From Euclidia mi (lineage: Eukaryota > Arthropoda > Insecta > Lepidoptera > Erebidae), in NCBI GenBank assembly GCA_944739405.2, contig OX123182.2, forward strand, positions 39,433,598 through 39,497,597: DNA of 64,000 nt, read 5' to 3'. Shown here piece by piece: positions 1 to 9,375 of this stretch. A model generated the notes under the pieces. It searched no databases, had not been told where the DNA came from, and was given only the letters and a program-made list of their open reading frames with translations. Each line of letters begins with the position of its first letter. The first letter of the stretch is position 1. Position numbers and translations under genes: made by a program.

Positions 1-968
1 CTAAAATGAAATATTTAAATAGATAATGGCTTAATGAGATTTATAGATGGTCTGAAATTTGTCTAAAATTAAATCTTAGACATCTGGTGTTAGTTGAAGA
101 CCTCGTTATACTATGAATTATATAAAGCTTAATTATATAATTTATTATTTCAATTCAGCTCAACCTTGTAAATCAACATATTAAAATAATCTAATTTTAA
201 TTCCTTAATTCAAAAGTCATTAGGGAATTATGAAAATACTCTAATATATTCTGTATTAAATTCGTGAAAGCATTAATCAGAGTATTTTCATAATTCCCTC
301 ATAAATTATTAGAAACAGAGTAATTCTTTACAAGAAAGTATTGAAAAGAAAAACTAAAGTGGCTCTGTTCAATTTGACTTCAGAAATAATGCTGCTATGT
401 ATTTTAAATTGTCTTTCGGGATTTATACCTTCCTATATAATGCTGCTATGGTTGACCTAATAATATGACAAGAAATTAACAACTTTAACAAGTTTTTATT
501 CTTTAATTATTTTAAGGACACTTAAGTCTCGATATCTACACTTAAGTTTATCTGATTCAACCACTTATTACTGGAGTTATTACCCTAGTTTTCAGCGCAA
601 TTTTCAGCAAAATTCCCAATGAGTATAAAGTGCAACTTTAGACTCTGAGCGAGCGAAAATGCAGCCTCGAACGACATCGCTTGACTTTTATTGTTTCTTA
701 ATTTAAAGGATTAATGCTCTTCTACAAGGATTAAAATGTAGGACAGCGATGAACATAATAGACCAACTTGTATAAAAACTATGTCATGATTCATCGAGAC
801 GAATTATGTAGTTAGTGTGTATGCTTCTAAGTGCTTGTGATATATTTAAGTATGTGTAACAGGTACGTTACGTATTACATGCAGTCAGTGTTGGTTATAG
901 AAACAAGCTTATTAAGTCCTCTTTTTCTGCTGCTATCGCCAATTACAGCCCATCTCATTAAAAACAAC
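1..968. other. Non-coding AT-rich DNA with a 21-bp inverted repeat
   Basis: No convincing coding region. A perfect inverted repeat has 21-bp arms at 222-242 and 279-299 around a 36-bp spacer. The stretch about 900-968 may be the far-decayed upstream part of the RTE copy at 2110-3442, because 'ITAHLIK' can be read at about 940-963 and resembles the conserved ITAELIK of RTE proteins. That reading is tentative. Confidence 0.5.
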
Positions 969-982
969 AATCATATATGGCT

Positions 983-2109
983 TCTTCTCAGTCGTGCACT
1001 CTTGTCAGAGTGGTCGTGGTCATGCGTCGGTCGGTTCTTGTGCCGTTGCTGTTCTTGTGATGCGTCGCCATGTAGCTCTATGTTTTGCGGAGTGAGAGCA
1101 GTCACTAATGTTGGAGTTCGTCACAGATTTAATGAGGTCTGTCCACCGTGTCGGAGAGCGCCCACGTGATCTCTTGCCCTCAACTTTCCCTTGCACGACC
1201 AATCGTTCCATTGAGTCCTCGTTACGGGTGATATGGCCAAAGAACTTGAGAATTCGTATTTGCACAGTCGACGATAATCTCTCTTTGATGTTGAGTTCCT
1301 TCAGGATGGAAACATTGGTTCGATGTGCGGTCCATGGGATTCTGAGCATGCGTCTCCAGCACCACATTTCCAGGGCGTCAATTTTGCGGCGATCCTGCAT
1401 CCTCAGCGTCCACGTCTCAGCTCCGTATAAAAATATTGGAAAGACCAGGCACCTCATCAGTCGAACCTTTGTGTTTCTGGTTATTCTGCGGTCTTTCCAA
1501 ATCTTCGTGAGTTTTTCCACTGAGGATCTTGTCACCGCGCAACGCCTCCGAATTTCATCTTCACAGCCTCCAGCGTTGGTGATAGTAGAGCCTAGATAAA
1601 CGTAGCTCTTGACTACGTCGCATCCTGCTATTTTTTGGACGTCCGGTTGGTTGTTGTCGGCACGATCTACAATCATCATTTTGGTTTTGTCCCGATTGAT
1701 TTTAAGTCCAAAATCCAATGCTGTGGTCTCGAGTCGTTGAAGAAGAGTCTCGATTTCGGTTTGATCGATCTCCTTGGTTGATGCTAGGAGTGTGGTATCA
1801 TCAGCGTATCTAAGATTAGATATTTTCCGACCCCCCACGGATATTCCCTTGTCCCAATCTTCGAGAACTATCCGCATGATATACTCTGTGTAGATGTTAA
1901 ACAGAAGGGGAGATAGTATGCAGCCCTGTCTAACGCCAGCTTGGGTCCTAAAGCGTTCGGAGTCGATACCGTCAACACGGACCGTGGCTGTGCCATCTTC
2001 GTACAGACGTCTAATGAGGTGTATGAGGTGTTGTGGTACACCCATTTCGGCCAGGACCAGCCACAGTTTCCACCACTTGACGGTATCAAAAGCTTTCTTG
2101 AAGTCCACG
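983..2109 (-). mobile_element. RTE-clade LINE copy A, 5'-truncated, nested in RTE copy B
   Basis: The 3' half of an RTE LINE in minus orientation. It is bounded by a perfect 14-bp direct repeat, AATCATATATGGCT, at 969-982 and 2110-2123, which is the expected target-site duplication. The 3' end on the left carries a short GAAGAAG-type tail, as expected for RTE. The right-hand repeat copy lies inside coding sequence of another RTE copy on the plus strand, so copy A landed in copy B. Confidence 0.85.
1020..2108 (-). CDS. RTE reverse transcriptase, C-terminal part (truncated)
   Basis: Open frame of 362 aa covering the second half of the RTE polyprotein. It starts inside palm motif A (DFKKAFDTV, catalytic Asp present) and continues through GVRQGCILSPLLFN and the YADD catalytic box (LRYADDTTLL). 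The C-terminal domain has the family signatures LYGAETWTL, a CWRRMLRIPWT segment and the RGRSPTRW motif near the end. The endonuclease and N-terminal RT are absent through 5' truncation, not internal damage; no frameshift is seen. The first Met is only the first Met left after truncation, so the fragment is not a functional gene. In an intact element the protein would carry out target-primed reverse transcription. Confidence 0.85.
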   Translation of the reverse strand: MDFKKAFDTVKWWKLWLVLAEMGVPQHLIHLIRRLYEDGTATVRVDGIDSERFRTQAGVRQGCILSPLLFNIYTEYIMRIVLEDWDKGISVGGRKISNLRYADDTTLLASTKEIDQTEIETLLQRLETTALDFGLKINRDKTKMMIVDRADNNQPDVQKIAGCDVVKSYVYLGSTITNAGGCEDEIRRRCAVTRSSVEKLTKIWKDRRITRNTKVRLMRCLVFPIFLYGAETWTLRMQDRRKIDALEMWCWRRMLRIPWTAHRTNVSILKELNIKERLSSTVQIRILKFFGHITRNEDSMERLVVQGKVEGKRSRGRSPTRWTDLIKSVTNSNISDCSHSAKHRATWRRITRTATAQEPTDA

Positions 2110-3442
2110 AATCATATATGGCTGGCATCTGGCAAAACGGTGAGTGGCCGCAAGACTGGTCACAATCCGTTATCCTTTCGCTGCACAAAAAGGGATCAAC
2201 CAAGAGCTGCGGCAATTATAGAACTTTGTCCCTCATTTCACATGTCAGCAAAATCTTGCTCCATATTATTAACAATCGCATCCGCTACTATCTGGACTGG
2301 CAAATCCCGCAGGAGCTAGCGGGCTTCGTTAAGGGCAAAGGTACTCGCGGGCAGATTCTGAATGTCAGGTAACTCGTTTAGAAGGCATACGAGTTTGACA
2401 CGCCCGTGATAATGTGCTTCGTCGACTACAGCAAGGCTTTCGACTGTGTTAACTGGGGTTGCTTATGGAACGTTCTACACGAACTTGGAGTACCAAATCA
2501 CCTTATTGCCCAGGGAGTCGTAAGAGTCGATGTTTCAACCTCAGAACCCTTCAGATTCCACCGAGGAGTGCGAAAGGGTTGCATTCTCTCACCTATCCTG
2601 TTCAATGCCTATGGAGAGTACATCATGAGACGTACCTGCGAGAATTGGGAGGGAGGCATCACAGTTGGTGGCGTAAAATTACCAACTTGCGCTACGCCGA
2701 TGATACTACTCTTCTTACGGCAAATGAGTCGAAAATGGTTGCACTTCTGAACCGGATGGAGCGTGTTAGTGAGGAGATGGGGCTCTCTATAAATAGGTCC
2801 AAAACAAAGGTCATGGTGGTGGATAGAACCGGGAAAATGGATCTCACTGGCGCTTTGAACCTGGAAACAGTGGAAAACTTCATCTATCTTGGTTCCAACA
2901 TCAGCAACTATGGATCGTGCGAGAAGTAATTTCGTAGGGCAATTGGCATGGCTAAGAGCGCCATGTCCCAGTTTGAAAAAATCTGGAGGGACCGTAACAT
3001 CTCCATGAAAACCAAGACCAAGCTGGTACGGACTCTAGTGTTCTCGATATTTTCGTATGGCGCTAAGACATGGACGTTAAAAGCCGCAGACCGTAAGCGC
3101 ATGGACGCCTTTGAGATGTGTTGCTGGAGAAAGATGCTCCATGTCCCCTGGACAGCATTTCGAACCAACGTCTCCATATTGCGAGAACGCAACATCTCCT
3201 CGCGGTTGTCGTCGGAGTGTCTACGCAAAATTCTTGAATACTTCGGTCACATTGCAAGAAAAGACGGTGGTAACCTTGAGAAGCTCATTGTGGCCGGTAA
3301 AGTACAGGGGAAAAGACCTCGTGAACGCAGCCCAATACGCTGGTTCGACCAGATCCGCACCACTCTTGACTCCACAGTTCACGACGCCCTTCACGCCGCC
3401 AGAGACAGGAATAGATGGAGGAAAATCGTTCGTAAAAAGTGA
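2110..3442 (+). pseudogene. RTE copy B reverse transcriptase, broken
   Basis: Plus-strand RTE coding sequence of a different subfamily from copy A. Readable pieces: NGEWPQDW and YRTLSLISHVSKILL (2110-2372); VDYSKAFDCVNW with the motif A Asp (2406-2750); LRYADDTTLL (from about 2685, other frame, 2459-2929); and the C-terminal domain with FSYGAKTWTL, CCWRKMLHVPWT and RERSPIRW (2948-3442). Stops at about 2370 and 2388 and at least two frame changes break the protein. Its upstream part was separated by the insertion of copy A. The frame ends at the TGA at 3440-3442, a few bases before a perfect palindrome. Confidence 0.85.
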
Positions 3443-3447
3443 TGAAA

Positions 3448-3503
3448 AGGGGAGGTCACAACCCTCAGCACTGTCCTCAGTGCTGAGGGTTGTGACCTCC
3501 CCT
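3448..3503. repeat. Perfect palindrome, 26-bp arms, 4-nt spacer
   Basis: Arms 3448-3473 and 3478-3503 are perfect reverse complements around TCCT. It lies 6 bases after the stop codon of RTE copy B, and is followed by two copies of a CCTCCTCCTTG-type run. It could be a 3' UTR hairpin or a fold-back repair product. Confidence 0.95.
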
Positions 3504-4419
3504 CTTATATCCTCCTCCTTGCGGCTATATCCTCCTCCTTGTGGCTTTCAAACTATCACAGTTTTGAAGCTATGTAAAGGAAACATATTATCTACGCTTG
3601 ACTTGAGCCTTATAACGTTTCTCTTTCAGTTTTAGTATTTATATCGAAAAATGAAATTCCTCGGCTGTCCTGTCTGTCTGCATGAACGCGATAAACTCAG
3701 AATCTACCAAACGTTGTATTTTCGGGTTTATTTCTTTACGAAGGTTTAGGTGTATAATTCATGCGAGTGAAACCGCGGAGAAATAATCTTATCATTATAA
3801 CTTGAGTAATAGTCGCTGCGTTTGAACCACATTAATACCAGTAGTAAAGTTTTGCGATCAAACTACTTTATTACTCGGGAGGCGGTCCGCCGGGAGCTAA
3901 CAAAGTGGTCATTTTATTTCCACCCCAAAGCGTCTGGGACATATTAGGGACGTAGTAACTTAAGGTTCTTAGAACCGCTAATAAACGGTAGCTGTCTTAC
4001 CGCGACGGATTTTGTATTAGATAAACCACATAATTATGTGATTTAGGTAAGATTCCAAAAACAAATACATACGATACGATTTAATTATTTTTACCTAGAA
4101 AAATCGTTTTAAAAATACACTCCTGTCAAACTACTTGAATGAATTCAAAAAGCGTTCATATAACCCAACCACATGAGTAGATATTACTCATGTGACCCAA
4201 CAAAGCTTTGAGTTTTGTGGCAAAAAGTATATTTTGTTTGTGACAGTGTTTTTGCTAGCGGCTACTGAAAAAATGATGAAGTTAATGTTATTTTTGTTAT
4301 TTTATTTTATATCCTTCTTCGTCTTGATAGTTCTATAAAAAAACATCTCGTTTTTATGTACACTGAATATCTCTCAGAGTTACTATTGTTTTTATTTTTC
4401 ATGTGACTGTGTGGCCAAC
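3504..4419. other. Non-coding DNA with decayed dispersed-repeat sequence
   Basis: No coding region. Around 3650-3780 the text (TGTCTGTCTGCATGAACGCG, then GTGAAACCGCGGAG) resembles the ends of old interspersed repeats common in Lepidoptera; family not determined. The rest shows nothing recognisable. Confidence 0.4.
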
Positions 4420-4650
4420 TCTGGCGACGGAGTTTTCAGACAGCCTGAAGGTCTCCGACATGGCCTAATGATCCTTATCCTTAGAAAAGAACCGGGACCG
4501 TAGCTTTACGTGCCCTCCGAAGTACGGTAGCGATCGGATGTAAATGCCACACACGGTCACCCATCCAAGTGGTGACCTATGCAAGCGTTGCTTAACTTTG
4601 CCGATCTGTTACGAACGACAAGCCAAGTCTCGCTATGAGCGCTACTAGAG
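4420..4650 (-). repeat. 5S-rRNA-like SINE
   Basis: Read on the minus strand, 4551-4606 contains AAGTTAAGCAACG and, 17 bases later, ACTTGGATGGGTGACCG. These match the box A region and box C region of the internal RNA polymerase III promoter of 5S rRNA, in the right order and about the right spacing. The flanking sequence does not match a complete 5S gene. The part at about 4480-4515 is similar to the body of the tRNA-headed SINE at 8275-8603. Best read as a SINE with a 5S-derived head, not a 5S gene. Confidence 0.6.
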
Positions 4651-5012
4651 TTACTATAACTTTTCCTGTATTCAAAAATTAGTAGCAGACCAATTCTTAC
4701 AGTGACGCCAGTTAATTTTCTTTGTGGTCGTATGTATAAGCAGTTAGGACAGAGCGAAATATTCAGCTACAATATTTATTTGTTTTATTGCACAAAGTGC
4801 CCGTCAGTTGCTTGCAAAAAGCTTCTGCCGAGAGAATTTCGCTCGCTTCTCTCAAACTCAATTTGACTTCACGAGTTTGTTTGCTTGTCTTTTTATCGTC
4901 GCTGTTTTTTTGTACATAAAATTCGGGGTATGGAAGTTGAGGTAATTGAATTACTTATTTTGTCGAGAATAATCAACACCAGATTTTTTTTGGTTCTTAT
5001 TTATTCAATATG
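4651..5012. other. Non-coding spacer
   Basis: No coding region or recognised repeat. The right edge (5010-5025) holds the left copy of the target-site duplication of the RTE that follows. Confidence 0.5.
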
Positions 5013-5139
5013 ATATTCGTTTATGGGATGCATGGGAGCGCAACAACAACTTAAGCTCCCAGCCAACCTCACCTGCCCGTGGTGCATCCTGCCGACCAGC
5101 GCACGAGGCTCTGGCGACCGACTAACGGCGGTATAACAG

Positions 5140-8100
5140 TTGAAAATAGGCGTAGCTAAATATAATAGATCGGTGACGTGCAGCAGCGTCACCGGTGCGA
5201 GAAGCTACGCCCTGCGATCACCAACACGCATGCCCAGCGTGGTGATTACGGGCAAAACCTCAATGGCACACACGCTTACGCAACGGCCCCCAGTTCCCGG
5301 TCGCCCCGCTATTCCTGGCCAAGGCGGCGGACATGGTAACGGCGGGGCCGGGGGTGCGGAGAATCCCCGGGTTACGGTAGGCCGCCAACACCGACTGACC
5401 ATGGCTACGTATAACGGACGCACGCTACGGCTCGATGAACATCTGGCACAACTCGAAGAGGAACTGAAGTACAAAAGGTGGCATGTTTTGGGATTATGCG
5501 AGGTCCGGAGAGAGGGAGAGGATACCGTTACCCTAGATTCAGGCCATTTTATGTACTTCAGGGGGGAGATCAGCCATCCCGAGGCGGGGTTGGATTTCTG
5601 GTCCATAAGGTCCTCTCTGACAACATTTTAGAAATTTTCAGTGTGTCGACAAGGGTAGCATACCTTGTGATCAGACTCACCAAGAGATATACTCTCAAGG
5701 TTATCCAAGTGTATGCACCGACTTCGGCATACTCGGATGATGAAGTAGAAGAAATGTACGAAGACATTTCCAGGGCCTTACACAACACCCAAAAGGCCCA
5801 CTTTAATGTTGTCATGGGGGACTTCAACGCCAAAGTAGGAGTACATACTTGTGGCGAATCGGTAGTAGGACCACATGGATTTGGTAGGAGAAATCATAGG
5901 GTGCAGATGCTCGTCAACTTCTTAGAGAAGGAGGGGCTGTTCTTAATGAACTCATTCTTTAAGAAGCAGCCTCAAAGAAAGTGGACGTGGCGAAGCCCCG
6001 ACACTATGACAAAAAATGAGATTGACTTCATTATTGCGGACAAAAGGCGAATCTTTAGGGATGTCTCCGTGATCACTAGGTTCAACACCGGAAGTGATCA
6101 CCGACTTGTACGAGGCACTCTGAATATCGATTATAAGCTTGAACGCGTTCGCCTTATGAAGTCTACGCTCTGGCCAAATTTTCTCCAATCCGTGGTTGGA
6201 TCTGAAACATTCCAGCTAAAACTGGATAACCGGTTCGCTGCCTTGGAAACCGCAATAGACGCAGATATGGACCAGGAACTCGATAAAGTGGTGGAAATCC
6301 TTCGGGATGAGGGGACGAAACTCTTTCAGACGCAGCACACCGGCAGGAGATCTCAACTTTCGCGAGAATCTCTGCAGCTCATAGAGATGCGACGAGAAAA
6401 CCCGGCAGGCACTTCGTCAGATCTAAATAAAAAGATCTTCAAGCTGGTAAGACGCGACCTCCGTAGCTCCAATACACGCTCTATACAAGATGCGATCGAG
6501 CGAAATCGGGGGTCGAAAGTTTTTACTCAGCATTTAGGTCGAAGTCATCTGACGAAGCTGACCACGTCAGACGGGAAAGTCGCCACTTCTAGACCGGAGA
6601 TTCTTGCGGAGGTTCAGAGCTTCTACGGCAACCTCTATACCTCGAAAGCGTCCCGTCCCCAAACCGACTCCGAGGATCCAAGAGCCACTTTAACCCGCCA
6701 CTTCACGGAAGAGTTGCCAGACATCAGCCAAGACGAAATCGTGGTGGCCCTGAGGCAGCTTAAAAATGGAAAAGCCCCCGGGGAAGATGGAATTACGACG
6801 GAGCTGCTAAAGGCAGGTGGAAAACCTATACTGGTGCAGCTCCAACGCATATTTAATCCTGTCCTGTTCTCGGGGAGGACTCCAAGGGCGTGGAGCAAGA
6901 GCATAGTCGTTTTGTTCTTCAAAAAGGGAGACAAAACTCTGTTGAAGAACTATCGACCGATCTCGCTCTTGAGCCACGTCTATAAGCTGTTATCCAGGGT
7001 CATCACGAACCGTCTCGCACGTAGACTCGACGAGTTTCAGCCGCCCGAACAGGCCGGTTTTCGAGGAGGGTATGGCACCATAGACCAGATCCACACAGTG
7101 CGGCAGATTATACAGAAGACAGAGGAGTATAATCAGCCCCTGTGCTTAGCGTTTGTGGGCTATGAGAAGGCCTTTGACTCAATCGAAACCTGGTCTGTTC
7201 TGGAGTCTTTGCAACGGTGCCAAATCGATTGGCGGTACGTCCAAGTGCTGAGAGGTCTGTATGACGCCGCGACTATGACCGTCCAAGTACAGAACCAGCA
7301 GTCTGAACCTATCCACCTGCATCGAGGTGTGAGACAAGGCGATGTTATCTCCCCCAAATTGTTCACAAATGCAATGGAGGATATGCTCAAGACGCTGCAC
7401 TGGAAAGGACGCGGTATTAACATAAACGGCGAGTACCTCTCACACTTAAGATTTGCAGACGATATCGTTATCGTGGCTGAAACCGTGCAAGACTTGCAGT
7501 ATATGCTGAGCAGCCTAGCTGATTCTTCTGCTCGCATCGGTCTCTGGATGAACTTGGATAAAACCAAAATAATGTTCAATGAACATGTCTCTCCGGAACC
7601 GATTATCCTAAACGGGACCCCGTTTAGGATAATCGGTTTTTAGGTCTCGAAGTTGTTCAGGAGTACGTCTACCTTGGGCAAACCTTGCAGTTGGGTAGAA
7701 ACAACTTCGAGAGGGAGGCTTGCAAAAGAATACAGCTTGGCTGGGCGGCATATAGGAAACTCTGTCGAGTGTTTTCGTCATCCCTACCGCAAAGCCTTAC
7801 GACTAAAGTCTTCAACGAGTGGGTCCTACCCGTTATGACCTACGGTGCCGAGATGTGGACACTGACGGTGCGACTAGTCCACCAATTTAAGGTCGCTCAG
7901 CGAGCTATGGAGAGGGTGTGCTATGCTCGGAGTTTCTCTGAAGGATCGAATTCGTAATGCAGTGATCCGACACAGAACCAAGGTAATCGACATAGCTCAG
8001 AGAATTAGCACGTTGAAGTGGCAATGGGCTGGTCACATCTGTCGCAGAACCGATAATCGATGGAGTAGCCGTGTTCTAGAGTGGAGACCGCGCCTTGGCA

Positions 8101-8246
8101 AACGTAGCGTAGGACGCCCTCCGGCTAGGTGGAGTGACGATATACGCAAAGTGGCTGGCAGCGGCTGGACACGAAGAGCCCAAAATCGGGCTCAGTGGCG
8201 TGCCATTGGAGAGGCCTATATCCAGCGGTGGACTACGGCAGGCTGA
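5140..8246 (+). pseudogene. RTE endonuclease-reverse transcriptase, frameshifted
   Basis: Single-frame RTE polyprotein now in four pieces. 5140-5631 holds the start of the AP-like endonuclease (MATYNGRTLR, LGLCEVRR). 5478-7643 (721 aa) holds the rest of the endonuclease (MGDFNAKVG, GSDHRLVRG) and most of the RT (GKAPGEDGITTELLK, YRPISLLSHVYKLL, GVRQGDVISPKLF, RFADDIVIV). 7685-7957 and 7923-8246 hold the C-terminal domain (MTYGAEMWTL, VGRPPARW). The frame changes near 5600, at the palindrome 7597-7638, which brings in a stop at 7641-7643, and near 7920. The motif A catalytic Asp is Gly (AFVGYEKAFD, GGC at 7158-7160). The start at 5140 is the first Met; 5401, in a better context, is an alternative. 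Confidence 0.9.
7597..7638. repeat. Perfect palindrome inside the RTE frame
   Basis: Arms 7597-7616 and 7619-7638 (20 bp, perfect) around AC. The left arm reads as normal RTE coding (EPIILNGT); the right arm looks like an added inverted copy, because normal family sequence resumes just after it in another frame. Confidence 0.95.
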
Positions 8247-8274
8247 TGATGATGATGATATTCGTTTATGTAGG

Positions 8275-8603
8275 CAGAGGGTATCGGGTTCGAATTCACG
8301 GCGCGCACCAATTACTTTTCGGAGTTATGCGCGTATTGATTTATTAATTATTGCATGTCCCGTGCCGCGGAGAGCACGTTAAGCCGTCGGTTCCGGTTGT
8401 CATGAAGATCTTTGTCAGTCGTTACAGGCCGTCAGTACCTTCTTAATCAACTGACACTGGTCTAAACCATGGAATATCGCTATCCCTTCGGGTTGCGGAG
8501 TTCAGATAGGTACGCAGTCCCTCTGTGGAAAAGCTAATATTCAGCCAAATCCGGTTAGACTTGTGAGCGGACCCCAGATTGAAACTGGGATAACGCTAAG
8601 AGA
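8275..8603 (+). repeat. tRNA-headed SINE D with target-site duplication
   Basis: The head has a B-box-like GGTATCGGGTTCGAATTC and GGCGCGCACC; the first part of the tRNA-like head is missing. The body contains GAGCACGTTAAGCCGTCGG and the 3' part GTGAGCGGACCCCAG, ending GGGATAACGCTAAGAG. It is flanked by a perfect 23-bp direct repeat at 8252-8274 and 8604-8626, which spans the RTE tail and its flank. The SINE therefore arrived after the RTE. Confidence 0.85.
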
Positions 8604-8626
8604 ATGATGATATTCGTTTATGTAGG

Positions 8627-9049
8627 GAAGATTGTTTTATTCCTTGAGCAGAAGTTCAAAAGACATACAATGCATAATTGTATCCTAAATAAAACAATTT
8701 TCATTTTAGTTTTATAAGATTTGTACACCATAACAACGAACAAAATATCTATGTATTTTATAATTATTTATGTATGTATGTAGTTATGTATGTGTGTTTA
8801 TAGTTATTTATCTATTTAAGTAGTTATTTATGTTTTTGTATGTTTTTGTATTATAAATCTAAAGCGGTAAAGATCGTCAAACTAAATTTTTTTTTGAATC
8901 CGTGTTGTTCTTATCCACCCAAAGATTGCTTGTAAGAGTTTGCTTATTAGTGATAAGGCTGCCAATTGTACTATCTTTTATTTATTTTTTTGTTATGATT
9001 CATAATTGTAGTTTCTTTGGCATTTGTAGATTGAGAGATTTGTTGACTA
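8627..9049. repeat. TATG-rich microsatellite and a dispersed 3'-end repeat
   Basis: 8761-8860 is a degenerate TATG/TTTA simple repeat. About 8900-8965 reads CTTATCCACCCAAAGATTGC...GATAAGGCTGCC. A related sequence occurs at 60,628-60,660 (CCTATCCATCCAAAGG, TTGCCTGGAAGAGATC). This looks like a shared 3' end of a retroposon family. No gene. Confidence 0.45.
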
Positions 9050-9375
9050 GATCGCACAACGAAATGGACCACCAGCATACGTCTTTTTGTCGTTTCCATG
9101 TTACGTTGCAATGGTGCTCTACTCGTAGTAGGTACAAGGCCTGTTGGAAGAAAAGAGGTTCGAAAAGCGATCACTTACCTGCCGGACAATCCTTATAAAA
9201 TCAGTGACCCAAACGTCTGTAGTCACATGCAGTCGCAATGCCGTACACCGGAGCAAGTGAAGAAACGAGAGAGGCATTTCGAGCCAGAAGCAACATTACT
9301 ACATGGCATGTTTCACTCATTAACAACGACCACTCTGACAACAACAGTGTACGACTAAGGAGGAGACAAGAATCA
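9050..9375 (+). repeat. Unidentified element with an RTE-like 3' end
   Basis: The last part shares the 16-mer ACGACCACTCTGACAA (9326-9341) with the 3' end of RTE copy A (minus strand, 1002-1017), followed in both by a similar GTG-ACGACT and a purine-rich tail. An 86-aa plus-strand frame (9098-9358) is not recognised. It could be a SINE that borrowed an RTE 3' end or a fragment of another LINE. Confidence 0.45.

Larger units (their letters stand above)
5026..8257 (+). mobile_element. Nearly full-length RTE LINE (copy C)
   Basis: About 3.2 kb, the usual size of an RTE element. The left flank ATATTCGTTTATG (5013-5025) is repeated at 8258-8270, directly after the TGATGATGATGAT tail, so this is a complete insertion with a target-site duplication of at least 13 bp. 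It contains a 5' leader, one endonuclease-RT frame and a simple-repeat tail. Several frame breaks make it inactive. A SINE later inserted at its right junction duplicated part of the same flank. Confidence 0.9.

Noticed and set aside
831..1169. 112-aa plus-strand frame
   Set aside because: Crosses the end of the minus-strand RTE insertion; a chance frame.
4551..4606. 5S rRNA gene
   Set aside because: Only the internal promoter region matches; the ends differ and it is joined to a SINE body.
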